From: Natronorubrum daqingense
GTDB taxonomy: Archaea > Halobacteriota > Halobacteria > Halobacteriales > Natrialbaceae
Direction: 5' to 3'
Length of the DNA stretch: 64,000 nucleotides
Assembly: GCF_001971705.1 (NCBI RefSeq)
Contig: NZ_CP019327.1
Coordinates: 434,001-498,000 of the forward strand
The position numbers and the translations under genes are program-made. This document shows, piece after piece, positions 23,824 through 33,591 of the stretch. Position 1 is the first letter of the stretch, and every line of letters begins with the position of its first letter. Below the pieces are notes generated by a model. That model was given only the letters and a program-made list of their open reading frames with translations. It was not told where the DNA came from and ran no database searches.

Positions 23824-26313
23824 ATGACAGACTCACCGTCTAACCAAAACAGCAATTCGGCCGAATCAGCGCCCGCAGCGAGCGATCAGTTCCCTGCCGA
23901 GTTCACTCTCGACGGGCGGCAACTGACCAGTCTCATCAGCGACCACGCCGTCTGGCTACTCGATACGGAGCGCCGCGTCGTCAGCTGGAACGACGCCGCA
24001 GCGAGACTCATGGAGTACGACGAGGAAACTGCACTCGGCACGGCGTATCAGTCGTTCTTCCCGGCTGACGCTCGAAAGCGCGGCAAGCCAGAACAGCTTC
24101 TCGAGCGAGCCAGAACGGACGGAAAAGCCGTCGATGACGGCTGGCGACTCACTGGAGAAGGAAATCGACGCTGGGTACACGAAGTACTCGCGACCGTTCG
24201 AGACGGGGACGTGGGCGTGGCCGAGCAGCCGGATTCGACGGGAACGGCGGGCGACAAGCAATCGACACTCTCGGGGTACGTCGTGTTCGTTAACGAGCGG
24301 ACCCAACTCCACGAACGCGAGCGAGAGCGAAGCGAAGAGCGCGCGTTCATGAAGAGCGTCTTCGAGGCGCAACCGGACATCATCTACGCGTTCGACGCCC
24401 GCCGGAACTTGGTGGACTGGAACGACCGCGTTCCCGAGGTCACGGGATACTCGACCGAGGAACTCGATCAGATGGGCCCACTCGAGTTCATCGCACCGGA
24501 GCACCAGGAGCGAATCGCAGACGCGATCTCCCGTATTCTCGAGGAGACTGAAGCGGTCACGATCGAAGCGGATCTTCGAACGAAAGACGGAGCGCGCATT
24601 CCCTACGAGTTCAACAACGCACAGATCAGCGACGCCGACGGTAACATTCTCGGATTTACCGGTGTCGGCCGAGATGTTAGCGATCGAAAGGCTCGAGAGC
24701 GAGAGCTCAGACAGGAGAAAGCGTTGACCGAGAGCATCTTCGAAGCGCAACCGGACCTGTTGTACGCCTACGACGTCGCCGGGAATCTCATTCAGTGGAA
24801 CGAGCGCTTCGAGGAGCTCACCGGATACGAGGGCGAGGAACTCGAGGGCATGCACCCGCTCCAGTTCATCGCACCGCCCGACCGAGATCACATCGGCAAC
24901 GCCATCGACCGGATCATGGAAGCCGGTGAGCGGGTGAGCGCCGAGGGGCGGGTGGCGACGAAACAGGGCGAGTACATCCCCTACGAGTTCAACAGTGCTC
25001 GGATCACCGACGATAGGGGAACAGTTCTCGGATTTACGGGCATCGGTCGGAACATCAGCGACCGAAAGGCCAGAGAACGAGAACTCGAGCGACTCGAGCG
25101 ACTCAACGCGACGATCCGTGCGGTCGACGAGACGATGGTCTCCGCGGAGACGCGCGACGAGATCGAGACGGCGATTGTCGAGGCGTTCGAAGCGACCGAC
25201 GCCTATCGGTTCGCGGTCATCTGCCGGGTCGATACGACCGGGCCCGTAGACCATCACTCCTGGTCGCCACAGGCGTGGGCGGGGCTCACCGAAGACTCGA
25301 TCGATGACGTCCTCTCGCCGTTCGTCGACCCACTCGTCGAGGACGGTGACGACACACCGTTCGAAACGGGAACGGTCTCGTGTTACCAACACCTTCGCGA
25401 GGATGACGACGGGGAGTGGCGAGAACCAGCCCGAACGCACGATTACGGCTCGCTCGCGGCCGTCCCGATCATCGCGAGCGGACGGTCGTACGGCTTACTC
25501 GTCGTCAGCGCAACCGAGTCCGAGGCGTTTGCCGAGCGTGAACGAGAGGTCTTACAGGAGTTTGGCGGGACGATCGGTCACGCGATCAACGCGATGACGA
25601 TCCGTCGACTGCTCTACTTAGATACCGTCGTCGAACTCGAGTTCGAATCCACCGACAGACAGGACATCTGTATCGACCTCTCTGCGCGGGCGAACTGCCA
25701 CCTCTCCTTAGAGCACGTGCTGCCGTTGACCGATCGCATGTTCGTCTATTACGTCACGATCAGCGACGTCGAACCCGACGAGATGAAATCGATCGCCGAT
25801 GAACACGCCTCGATTTCCGAGTTCCGACTCGTCGACACCGCCGACGGTAACAGCCACTGGGAACTCGTCGTTAGCGGGCCGACGATCACCGGCTTGCTCG
25901 CCGACTACGGCGCACGAATGCGCTCGAAGGTCGTCGACGAAGGCGACTCGAGTTCGGTCGTCCAGGTCAGCCGAGACGTGAACATTCGCGAACTCGTCGA
26001 CACGATTACGACAACGTATCCCGACACCCAACTGGTCTCGAAGCGCACCGCGGAACGTCCCGTCGAGACTCACGGTGACTTCCGAAACCACGTCGAGCGC
26101 GAACTGACGACGAAACAGCAAGCGGCGCTCGAGGCGGCGTACTACGGCGGCTACTTCGAGTGGCCGACGCGCCACAGCGACGCGAGTGAAATCGCGGAAA
26201 AGCTCGGTATCGCCCGCCAAACGTTCCATCAACACCTACGCGTGGCACAGGAGAAATTGCTCAGCGCGTATTTCGACCCGAACACCGCCGCCGAAGACGA
26301 GCAATTCGCATGA
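23824..26313 (+). CDS. Multi-PAS, GAF, HTH-10 (Bat-type) regulator
   Basis: 829 residues. A PAS domain near 35-155 (VWLLDTERRVVSWNDAAARL) is followed by two further PAS domains (about 180-290 and 300-420), each beginning with a FEAQPD stretch and ending in GFTGVGRDVSDRKARERE or GFTGIGRNISDRKARERE. A GAF-like domain with signature AVPIIASGRSYGLLVVSATE covers about 430-590. The C-terminus has the bacterio-opsin-activator helix-turn-helix (ELTTKQQAALEAAYYGGYFE and ASEIAEKLGIARQTFHQHLR). It is a one-component sensor-regulator; PAS cofactor and targets are unknown. It precedes another regulator gene. Confidence 0.9.
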   Translation: MTDSPSNQNSNSAESAPAASDQFPAEFTLDGRQLTSLISDHAVWLLDTERRVVSWNDAAARLMEYDEETALGTAYQSFFPADARKRGKPEQLLERARTDGKAVDDGWRLTGEGNRRWVHEVLATVRDGDVGVAEQPDSTGTAGDKQSTLSGYVVFVNERTQLHERERERSEERAFMKSVFEAQPDIIYAFDARRNLVDWNDRVPEVTGYSTEELDQMGPLEFIAPEHQERIADAISRILEETEAVTIEADLRTKDGARIPYEFNNAQISDADGNILGFTGVGRDVSDRKARERELRQEKALTESIFEAQPDLLYAYDVAGNLIQWNERFEELTGYEGEELEGMHPLQFIAPPDRDHIGNAIDRIMEAGERVSAEGRVATKQGEYIPYEFNSARITDDRGTVLGFTGIGRNISDRKARERELERLERLNATIRAVDETMVSAETRDEIETAIVEAFEATDAYRFAVICRVDTTGPVDHHSWSPQAWAGLTEDSIDDVLSPFVDPLVEDGDDTPFETGTVSCYQHLREDDDGEWREPARTHDYGSLAAVPIIASGRSYGLLVVSATESEAFAEREREVLQEFGGTIGHAINAMTIRRLLYLDTVVELEFESTDRQDICIDLSARANCHLSLEHVLPLTDRMFVYYVTISDVEPDEMKSIADEHASISEFRLVDTADGNSHWELVVSGPTITGLLADYGARMRSKVVDEGDSSSVVQVSRDVNIRELVDTITTTYPDTQLVSKRTAERPVETHGDFRNHVERELTTKQQAALEAAYYGGYFEWPTRHSDASEIAEKLGIARQTFHQHLRVAQEKLLSAYFDPNTAAEDEQFA

Positions 26314-26400
26314 CGGCGCGTAATTCCACCGTCATATATCCAGGTCATACCAGAGCACGCTGGTACAGTTCTTTCCCCCGCTCATCGTTTGTATCCGGTA

Positions 26401-27660
26401 ATGAGCTCCTGTCAATCGACACCGTGGACGACCACCGCGTTCGACATTCTCGCGGACGCGAATCGTCGATATTTGCTTTCGACGTTGTACAAGCGAACAG
26501 AGTCACTCCCACTAGAGGCGGCCGCAACCGAAGTCGCCGTCCAAAAACACGACTCGCCAGTCGTAACCGACGAGCAGGCTCGGACGGCCCACATCGAACT
26601 CGTTCACTGTCACGTGCCACGACTCGTGGAAGCAGGGCTCGTTCGCGAGCTGACTGAGGGGGGGACAGAACAGCTAGCACTCGCCGACCACCCGATTCTC
26701 GATATCGAGTGGGTGACTCGGCTGCTCGAGAAACCCACTGGCGGGTCGACCGCGGACGAAGAACTGGTCGATCGGACCCTCGACGTGGTCCAATCCGAAC
26801 AGCGTCGCCGCGTCTGTCAGTTCCTCGCAAAACAGGACCAGCGAGTGCCTGTGGCCGATCTGGCCGTGACGCTCGTCGCGCGCACACAGGAGACCAGACT
26901 CGTCGACGTCGAGCGAGACGACTGGCAGCCGATGGAAACCGCGCTCGTCCACAACCACTTGCCCGCGCTCGCAGACGTCGGCCTCGTGAATTTCGATCGC
27001 TCGAGTGAGACCGTCGCGCTCGCGACCGATGCCCCCCAGTGGCGTTCGGAGTGGCTCGCAACGAGTCCACTCGGTACGGTCACCGAGACACTCGAGCCGA
27101 CTCGGAAACCGTTTGCCGACGACGCAGACGAGGCGACCCAGCCGGGCGCGAGTGCCTCCGCGACCGCGAAATGCTGGACGATCGACGGGCGCGAACCGGT
27201 CCTCGAGCGAAGCGACGAACTCGCCGACAGTGCAGACGACGAACTGTTCGTCTCGATTCCGGACCCCTCGATGCTTCAACAGGAGTGTCTCGACCACTGG
27301 CAGGACGCTGCCGAGCGCGGCGTAGATATTTACGTTGGCTCGCGCTCACGGGACGTTCGCGACATCGTTCGCTCTGTCATCCCCCAAGCGACGGTCTGTG
27401 AGCCACAGTTCGACTGGCTCAACTTCCCCGTCGACGGTATTCACCACGGCTGTGTCGTGCTCGCCGACAGAGAACAGGTGATGCTCGTCACGGTCGACGA
27501 CGAAGCCGACCGAACCGCGACTATGAGCGCAGTCACCGGGGAGGGACCGGACAACGCGCTCGGACGACTCGTCCGTAACCACGTCGGTCCTCGTCTCGAT
27601 AGACTCGAGTCACGCAGCGTCGAGGACTGGGAGGGACAGACGACGCCGTTCCCGATGTAA
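26401..27660 (+). CDS. Tandem winged-helix regulator (DUF7344-like) with C-terminal effector domain
   Basis: 419 residues from the ATG at 26401. Two similar winged-helix units are visible: AFDILADANRRYLLSTLYKR with ELVHCHVPRLVEAGLVRELT, and LDVVQSEQRRRVCQFLAKQD with ALVHNHLPALADVGLVNFDR. These match haloarchaeal DUF7344-type domains (a V.NHLP.L...G shared motif). The C-terminal third (DDELFVSIPDPSMLQQECLD onwards) resembles the phospholipase-D-like ligand domain of TrmB-type regulators. It is probably a DNA-binding regulator. It follows the PAS regulator by 87 bases. Confidence 0.72.
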   Translation: MSSCQSTPWTTTAFDILADANRRYLLSTLYKRTESLPLEAAATEVAVQKHDSPVVTDEQARTAHIELVHCHVPRLVEAGLVRELTEGGTEQLALADHPILDIEWVTRLLEKPTGGSTADEELVDRTLDVVQSEQRRRVCQFLAKQDQRVPVADLAVTLVARTQETRLVDVERDDWQPMETALVHNHLPALADVGLVNFDRSSETVALATDAPQWRSEWLATSPLGTVTETLEPTRKPFADDADEATQPGASASATAKCWTIDGREPVLERSDELADSADDELFVSIPDPSMLQQECLDHWQDAAERGVDIYVGSRSRDVRDIVRSVIPQATVCEPQFDWLNFPVDGIHHGCVVLADREQVMLVTVDDEADRTATMSAVTGEGPDNALGRLVRNHVGPRLDRLESRSVEDWEGQTTPFPM

Positions 27661-27700
27661 CCGTTCGCGTCGCAAGGATCAGGCCAGGAGCTCGACACTG

Positions 27701-27705
27701 TTTTT
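27701..27705 (+). terminator. Oligo-T after tandem winged-helix regulator
   Basis: Five T residues 41 bases after the stop, between convergent genes. It fits archaeal oligo-T termination. Confidence 0.3.
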
Positions 27706-27741
27706 CTCGGCCAACCGTTTCCGTCCGGCGAACACGCCCCC

Positions 27742-28686
27742 TCAGAGCGCGAGCAGCGTGAGAAAGATGCCGTACCCAACCACGAGGACGGCCCCATCGA
27801 CTCTCGTCAGTTCGCGGCCGTTGCCCATCATCGCGACGATGCCGAGGGTAAAGCCCACCAAAACGGGAAGTTCGAATCTGAGCGTGCTCGCGGCGATCTC
27901 GATCGGCGTGATGAGCGCGACGATGCCGAGAACGGCGAGAATGTTGTAGATGTTCGAGCCGACGATGTTACCGATGACGAAGCCGGTTTCGTTGCGGACG
28001 GCCCCCACGACGGAGGCGGCCAGTTCGGGTAACGAGGTCCCGAAGGCCAAAACCGTGAGCCCGATGACGAACTCGGAGACGCCAAACGCCGAGAGTAAGC
28101 CGATTCCACCCGAGATGAGCCACCGCGAGCCGATGACGAGCGCGAGCAAGCCGCCGACGACGAGCGCCACGTCCCGCGCCGAGGCACCCGAACCGGCCGC
28201 AGGATCGTCCGTGATGGGCGGGGTGTCGGACCCGGTATTCGAGAGAAGATAGCCAGTGAAGCAGGCGAGCGCGAGAAGTAAAATCACCCCGTCGAGGCGA
28301 CTGAGGGTCCCGTCGACGCCGAGAACGACGACCAACACGGCTGCAAATACCATACACGGAACGTGGCGGCGCATGACGACCGAACCGATCTGCAACGGCG
28401 TAATGAGGGCGGCGACGCCGAGAACTAACCCGATGTTCGCGATGTTCGAGCCGATGATCGCGCCGAGACCGATATCGCTCGAGACATCGAGTGCACCGAT
28501 GGTCGCGACGAACAGTTCCGGTGCGGTCGTCGCGAACGCGATGACGGTCACGCCGACGGTCGCCGCGCGAAGACCGATCCCCATCGCGAGTCGGCCCGCA
28601 CCGGCGACGAGTAATTCGGCACCGACGTACAACGCGACGACGCCGGCGAGGAGGAGGGCGATATCCAGCGGGGTGCCGGTGAGCAT
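27742..28686 (-). CDS. Calcium/sodium antiporter (CaCA family)
   Basis: 314 residues, about 10 transmembrane helices, with the two inverted alpha repeats of the Ca2+:cation antiporter superfamily. Repeat 1 contains TTAPELFVATIGALDVSSD and GAIIGSNIANIGLVLGVAAL; repeat 2 contains GTSLPELAASVVGAVRNETG and GNIVGSNIYNILAVLG. These carry the Glu and Asn/Ser residues lining the ion path. A hydrophilic loop of about 30 residues in the middle is acidic and serine-rich. It probably exports Ca2+ in exchange for Na+, useful in high-salt cytoplasm. Confidence 0.88.
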   Translation of the reverse strand: MLTGTPLDIALLLAGVVALYVGAELLVAGAGRLAMGIGLRAATVGVTVIAFATTAPELFVATIGALDVSSDIGLGAIIGSNIANIGLVLGVAALITPLQIGSVVMRRHVPCMVFAAVLVVVLGVDGTLSRLDGVILLLALACFTGYLLSNTGSDTPPITDDPAAGSGASARDVALVVGGLLALVIGSRWLISGGIGLLSAFGVSEFVIGLTVLAFGTSLPELAASVVGAVRNETGFVIGNIVGSNIYNILAVLGIVALITPIEIAASTLRFELPVLVGFTLGIVAMMGNGRELTRVDGAVLVVGYGIFLTLLAL

Positions 28687-28822
28687 CGTCCCTACGTAGA
28701 CGCAAGTAGCCTAAAAACAGCCCGAAAACGTGCTGTCGGAACCGTACTCGACTCCTCGAGATCGTCACGTCGTCTGTCCCCCTAGTCCCCGACGCTGCGT
28801 GATATGAGCGATCGTTCGGCGT

Positions 28823-29239
28823 CTATCGAACGATCGTGACTGGAACTGGCGCCCGACGAACGACGCGTTCGGCGACGCTTCCGAGTAACACGCGTCTCGC
28901 ACCGTCGCGGCCACGGCTGCCGATCACGATGTGGTCGATGTCGTGTTCGTCCGCGTAGGCGACGATCTCTCGAGACGGGTTGCCGACGACCGTCTTAGTC
29001 GAAATCGACACGTCGTGTGCCGCGGCCGCTTCTCGTGCCTTGTCGAACTGGCTCTGGATGGCTTCTCGGCGGGATTTGATCACCGAATCGTACGCGTAAA
29101 CGCCACCCTCGCCGTACATGGACACGTTCGGATTGACCACGTGCAACACCGTAATCTCCGCATCCGAATACTCGCGAACGGCGTGCTCGAGTGCCTCCTG
29201 TGCCGGGTCGGAATTGTCGAGTGGAACGAGGACGTGCAT
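28823..29239 (-). CDS. Universal stress protein (UspA family)
   Basis: 138 residues, a single Usp domain. MHVLVPLDNSDPAQEALEHA is the first strand and helix. The ATP-binding Gly-rich motif reads GSRGRDGARRVLLGSVAERV, followed by VRRAPVPVTIVR. The GxxGx9GS pattern marks the ATP-binding subgroup. The role is general stress survival; the exact function is unknown. It is divergent from aroE, and the 180 bases between include a direct repeat. Confidence 0.9.
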   Translation of the reverse strand: MHVLVPLDNSDPAQEALEHAVREYSDAEITVLHVVNPNVSMYGEGGVYAYDSVIKSRREAIQSQFDKAREAAAAHDVSISTKTVVGNPSREIVAYADEHDIDHIVIGSRGRDGARRVLLGSVAERVVRRAPVPVTIVR

Positions 29240-29319
29240 ACGCTCTCTACGAGGCGTCGTTGCATAAGCGTGCGGGCTATTCCCATGCTAACGGAGGTGT
29301 CCTCCGGGACGACACGCTC

Positions 29320-29362
29320 GAGAGATCACCACAGCGACCCCAATATGAGAGATCACCACAGC
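29320..29362. repeat. 16-base direct repeat upstream of aroE
   Basis: GAGAGATCACCACAGC occurs at 29320-29335 and 29347-29362, 27 bases apart, each followed by a GACCC-type sequence. It lies 58-101 bases before aroE, where activator sites would lie. Confidence 0.6.
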
Positions 29363-29420
29363 CGACCCGGAGAGAAGTCACATCGATTATGAGCCCTCAC
29401 ACCCGAGCATCTCCATGGCT

Positions 29421-30224
29421 ATGGACGTGTTCGGATTACTCGGGAACCCGGTCGGCCACTCGCTGTCGCCACCGCTTCACGAGGCTGCTTACGACGAACT
29501 CGGGCTCGAGGCGCGCTACGTGACGTTCGAACCCGAACCGGAAGCGATCGATGCGGCGGTCGAGGGCGCGGACGCCCTCGGAATTACGGGCCTGAACGTC
29601 ACGATTCCGTTCAAACGGGACGTCCTCGAGTGCGTCGAGGCGGACGAGTTGGCCACCCGAATCGGTGCGGTCAACACGATCGATTTCACCGGCTCCGGGC
29701 CGCCGACGGGACACAACACCGATGCGGCGGGCGCTCTGCGCGCGCTTCGAGATCACGACGTGACGCTCGCGGACGCTCGAGCCGTCGTCGTCGGCGCAGG
29801 CGGTGCCGGTCGAGCGATCGCGTTCGGACTCGCAGACGCAGGCGCGACGGTCGACGTCGCAAACCGAACCGAATCGACGGCACACGACCTCGCGGACGAG
29901 GTCCCGAACGCGACTGGATACGGCCTCGACTCCCTCGAGCGCATCGTCGCAGACGCCGACGTGCTGGTCAACGCGACCAGCGTCGGCATGAAAGAAGACG
30001 CGACGCCGGTTCCGCCAGCCCACCTCCACGGTGATCTAGCCGTCCTCGACGCGGTCTACCAGCCACTCGAAACGCGACTGCTTCAGGACGCTCGCGAGGC
30101 GGGGGCGACGACGGTCGACGGTGCGTGGATGTTACTCTACCAGGGCGTCGAAGCCCTCGAGTTGTGGACGGGGCGAGATGCGCCGGTCGACGCGATGAAC
30201 GAGGCGCTTCGCTCACAATTGTAA
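29421..30224 (+). CDS. aroE: Shikimate dehydrogenase AroE
   Basis: 267 residues. Reduces 3-dehydroshikimate to shikimate with NADPH. The substrate-binding N-terminus MDVFGLLGNPVGHSLSPPLH and the catalytic Lys in GLNVTIPFKRDVLECVE are present, as is GAVNTIDF. The NADPH site is VVGAGGAGRAIAFGLADAG. NATSVGMKEDATPVPP and the C-terminal GAWMLLYQGVEALELWTGR match the family. I start at 29421; an in-frame ATG at 29415 would add two residues. It feeds chorismate, used by the pab enzymes encoded 2 kb away. Confidence 0.94.
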   Translation: MDVFGLLGNPVGHSLSPPLHEAAYDELGLEARYVTFEPEPEAIDAAVEGADALGITGLNVTIPFKRDVLECVEADELATRIGAVNTIDFTGSGPPTGHNTDAAGALRALRDHDVTLADARAVVVGAGGAGRAIAFGLADAGATVDVANRTESTAHDLADEVPNATGYGLDSLERIVADADVLVNATSVGMKEDATPVPPAHLHGDLAVLDAVYQPLETRLLQDAREAGATTVDGAWMLLYQGVEALELWTGRDAPVDAMNEALRSQL

Positions 30225-30339
30225 GGGAGCGACCGTTCTTGTAAGTCAGCTATCGTTCCGCCCGATTTCGATAAGACGGTCCCGTTTAGGCACCGAGAAC
30301 CGCCACTAGACGTGCGACACGACGATCGTATCAGACGAA

Positions 30340-30345
30340 TTTAAG
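30340..30345 (+). promoter_or_regulatory. TATA-like box of the HhH protein gene
   Basis: TTTAAG centred about 28 bases before the ATG at 30370, in the sequence GAATTTAAGTGATGG. It suits a leaderless transcript. Confidence 0.5.
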
Positions 30346-30369
30346 TGATGGACCCACTATATCGGGATA

Positions 30370-31161
30370 ATGGCAATCCTGCAGAAGCTCAAATCGCTGC
30401 TGGGATTCGGTGACTCGGACCCCGAGCGAGGGCATTCTCGAGAGGTAGGCGTCACGGTCGAACGGGAACGGTCGGACGAACACACCACGGATAGCGTCGA
30501 CGAATCGGCCGCAGCGGAGTCGACCGCAGCGGCATCGACCGATTCGATGACGGACCCCACGGGCGAAACAGACGGTGCAGCCGAGCCGGCTGAGGCCGCT
30601 GGCCCCGTCTCGGAAGACGCGGTTCCCGAAGCCGAGAAGACGCCGGACGGTTCTACCGCAGACGAGACGCCGGACGAGGGAATCGAAGAATCGACCGACG
30701 AAGACGTCCTCGAGTCAGTCGAAAGCGAAACGGAGGTCGAAGACGGCGACGAGGCCGACGGTGCTGACGAGGCCGACGATGATGGTCTCCACGGCGTTGA
30801 CGACCAAACCGACGGTGACGTCGAAGCCGACACAGATCCTGAGACGGACGACGCGGACGAAACTGACCGCACGGAACTCGTCGAGGATGCGGAACCGAAC
30901 GCTGCCGAGGTCGACGAGTCGACCGATACCGAATCAACGGCTAGCGAGGACGAGTCGGCCGAGTCTGACGGCGATTCGGGCACTCAGGAGCCGGTCGATA
31001 CGATCAAGGGAATCGGCCCCGCCTACGCCGACAGGCTCACCGCTGCCGGCGTCGAAACCGTCGGCGAACTCGCCGATGCTGACCCAGCCGCCCTCTCGGA
31101 AGACACCGACATCTCCGAAACCCGAATTCAGGGCTGGATCGACCGCGCAGAAGTCAGATAG
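30370..31161 (+). CDS. Hyperacidic protein with C-terminal helix-hairpin-helix
   Basis: 263 residues in three parts. The N-terminus [17 protein letters not shown] forms a short amphipathic helix. Residues about 20-210 are a disordered, Asp/Glu/Ser/Thr-rich linker with almost no basic residues. The C-terminal 55 residues ([20 protein letters not shown] and [20 protein letters not shown]) form a helix-hairpin-helix pair of the kind in DNA ligases and ribosomal S13-like proteins. The HhH part could bind DNA or another protein. The N-terminal helix may insert in membranes; see the finding. Function unknown. Confidence 0.75.
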   Translation: MAILQKLKSLLGFGDSDPERGHSREVGVTVERERSDEHTTDSVDESAAAESTAAASTDSMTDPTGETDGAAEPAEAAGPVSEDAVPEAEKTPDGSTADETPDEGIEESTDEDVLESVESETEVEDGDEADGADEADDDGLHGVDDQTDGDVEADTDPETDDADETDRTELVEDAEPNAAEVDESTDTESTASEDESAESDGDSGTQEPVDTIKGIGPAYADRLTAAGVETVGELADADPAALSEDTDISETRIQGWIDRAEVR

Positions 31162-31316
31162 CACCGTCGACGGCTGTTGACCCACCTCTCTCCGAATCGG
31201 TACCGCGATTCGGATTTTCTCGCGATTCGAGTGTCTCTGTCGAACAGTTACTTCGGCGACGAGTGTCGCTCACTCGAACCGCAAAACGATTAGGCGTACA
31301 CTCCCTCTCGAGTGAC

Positions 31317-32957
31317 ATGCGCGAGCCGCGCGTCGAAACGTCCATCGAGTCGGTGCGAGCGACCCTCAGCGAGTGGCTCGAGCGAGACGCGCCGACCGCG
31401 GCGACGAGCGTCCCGACGCACATTCGAGTCCCGATCGAGGTTAGCCTGACCGTCGACGATCCGTTTCTCGCGTACCGTCGAGCACGCGACGGGACTCGCG
31501 ACGGGGTGTTTCTCGAGACGACCGGCGGACAACCCGGCTGGGGATACTTCGGCGTCGATCCGGTCGATCGACTCACGGTCCATCCCGACGCACAGACGAT
31601 GACGCAGCCGACTGACGACGACTCGAGCGAGCCACACGAGGACGAGTCGGCCACGCTCGCCGCGCTCGAGGGACTCCTCGAGCCCGAAACGCTCCTCCGG
31701 GGCGAGTGTAACGTGCCCTACCCCTGCGGAGCGATCGGGTGGCTCTCCTACGATATCGTTCGAGAACTCGAGTCGCTTCCCGAATCCGCGATCGACGATC
31801 GAGGATTGCCCAGACTCGAGGTCGGCGTCTACGACTGCCTCGCATCGTGGGAGGCCACACCGGATCGAGACGGCGACGGGTCGGAGACGACGCTCCGTAT
31901 TACGGCCTGTCCCCGACTCGAAATTGCGGAGTTGGCCGTCCACGGAGAATCCAGCGAACCGGTCCCGGCGGCGACACTCGAGGAACTCTACGATCGAGGG
32001 CGAACGCGGGCACTCGCGTTCGCGAAACGAATACTCGAGGGCGAAGCCTCGGTCGGCGACCCCCCCGCGAGCACGGCGACGGCGACCTTCGAGAGCGAGT
32101 GCGGTCGCGAGGCGTTCGCCGAGCGCGTCGGTCAGGTCAAAGCCTACGTTCGCGACGGCGACACGTTTCAGGCGAACATCTCTCAGCGACTGGTCGCACC
32201 CGCGGCCGTCCACCCCGTCGCCGCCTACGACGCCCTCAGAGCGGTGAACCCGGCACCGTACTCCGGGCTCCTCGAACTTCGCTCGACCGACCTGGTGAGT
32301 GCCAGTCCGGAGTTGCTCCTCGAGCGAGAGGGCTCGTTCGTCCGAACGGAACCGATCGCGGGCACGCGAGCACGCGGGGAGACGCCCAAGGAAGACGCCG
32401 AACTCGAGGCCGAACTCCGCAGCGACGAGAAAGAACGCGCCGAGCACGCGATGTTGGTCGACCTCGAGCGAAACGACCTCGGGAAGGTGTGTGCGTACGG
32501 TACCGTCGACGTCGAGGAGTACCGGCGGATCGATCGCTACTCGGCGGTCATGCACCTCGTCTCGGACGTGACCGGCGAGTTGCGCGACGGCGAAACGCTG
32601 GCCGACGCCGTGGCCGCGGTGTTCCCCGGCGGAACCATCACCGGCGCGCCGAAGCCGCGGACGATGGAGATTATCGACGAACTGGAGTCGACCCAACGGG
32701 GTCCCTACACCGGGAGCATCGGCATCTTCGGCTTCGACGGCCGCGCGACGCTCAATATCGTCATCCGGACGCTGGTTCGTCACGCCGAGGAGTACCACCT
32801 GCGCGTTGGAGCCGGCATCGTCCACGACTCGGATCCGTCCCTCGAGTACGACGAGACGCTCGCCAAGGCTCGCGCGCTGCTCTCGGCCGTCGACGACGCA
32901 CTCGGCGACCGGGCCGCGATGGCCCTCGAGTCGGACGGTGGTGAGTCGCGTGAGTGA
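31317..32957 (+). CDS. pabB: Aminodeoxychorismate synthase component I (PabB)
   Basis: 546 residues from the ATG at 31317. A chorismate-binding enzyme; with PabA it makes 4-amino-4-deoxychorismate for folate-type pterins. The chorismate-binding core is complete: [60 protein letters not shown], and [20 protein letters not shown]. The motif PIAGTR has Ala where E. coli PabB has the reactive Lys, which looks like anthranilate synthase; the neighbouring class IV lyase gene still argues for PabB. The stop overlaps the pabA start. Confidence 0.8.
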   Translation: MREPRVETSIESVRATLSEWLERDAPTAATSVPTHIRVPIEVSLTVDDPFLAYRRARDGTRDGVFLETTGGQPGWGYFGVDPVDRLTVHPDAQTMTQPTDDDSSEPHEDESATLAALEGLLEPETLLRGECNVPYPCGAIGWLSYDIVRELESLPESAIDDRGLPRLEVGVYDCLASWEATPDRDGDGSETTLRITACPRLEIAELAVHGESSEPVPAATLEELYDRGRTRALAFAKRILEGEASVGDPPASTATATFESECGREAFAERVGQVKAYVRDGDTFQANISQRLVAPAAVHPVAAYDALRAVNPAPYSGLLELRSTDLVSASPELLLEREGSFVRTEPIAGTRARGETPKEDAELEAELRSDEKERAEHAMLVDLERNDLGKVCAYGTVDVEEYRRIDRYSAVMHLVSDVTGELRDGETLADAVAAVFPGGTITGAPKPRTMEIIDELESTQRGPYTGSIGIFGFDGRATLNIVIRTLVRHAEEYHLRVGAGIVHDSDPSLEYDETLAKARALLSAVDDALGDRAAMALESDGGESRE

Positions 32958-33591
32958 CCACACTACTCGCCTGCTCGTGATCGACAACTACGATTCGTTC
33001 GTCTACAACCTCGTCCAGTACGTCGGTGCCGTCGCCGAGGAAATCGTGGTCCGTCGGAACGACGAACTCACGCTCGCCGACGTGGAGTCGATCGATCCGA
33101 CCGGCATCGTCGTCTCGCCGGGTCCCGGAACGCCACAGGACGCGGGGATCTCGATTCCCTTGTTCGGCGAGACGGAGTACCCCATCCTCGGCGTCTGTCT
33201 GGGCCATCAAGCGCTGTGTGCGGCCGCCGGGTCAACCGTCGGCCACGCCGACCGGGTCGTCCACGGCAAGCCATCCACGATCGAGCACGACGGCGAAGGA
33301 ATTTTCGAGGGACTGCCCGCCGATGTCCAGGTCGGTCGCTACCACTCGCTGGCGGTCGAACGCGACGAGCTTCCGGACGAACTCGTCGAAACGGCGCGAA
33401 CGGCGGACGAACGGGGCGTCGTGATGGCTGTTCGTCACCGCGAGAAACCACACGTCGGCGTCCAGTTCCACCCCGAGAGCATCCTCACGCGCCGTCGAGA
33501 CGAGGGTGACGACGACGATATCTCACTCGAGGTCGGCACACGGATGATCGAGAACTTCTGCCGATTCGCCACGGAGGAACGACATGGCTGA
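32950..33591 (+). CDS. pabA: Aminodeoxychorismate synthase glutamine amidotransferase (PabA)
   Basis: 213 residues starting at the GTG at 32950, overlapping the end of pabB by 8 bases; a GTG at 32941 is an alternative. Class I glutamine amidotransferase. The sequence begins with the family's [19 protein letters not shown] and contains [14 protein letters not shown]. The catalytic Cys lies in [12 protein letters not shown] and the His/Glu in [11 protein letters not shown]. It supplies ammonia to PabB. TrpG-type proteins look similar; the gene order with a class IV lyase decides the name. Confidence 0.82.
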   Translation: MSDHTTRLLVIDNYDSFVYNLVQYVGAVAEEIVVRRNDELTLADVESIDPTGIVVSPGPGTPQDAGISIPLFGETEYPILGVCLGHQALCAAAGSTVGHADRVVHGKPSTIEHDGEGIFEGLPADVQVGRYHSLAVERDELPDELVETARTADERGVVMAVRHREKPHVGVQFHPESILTRRRDEGDDDDISLEVGTRMIENFCRFATEERHG

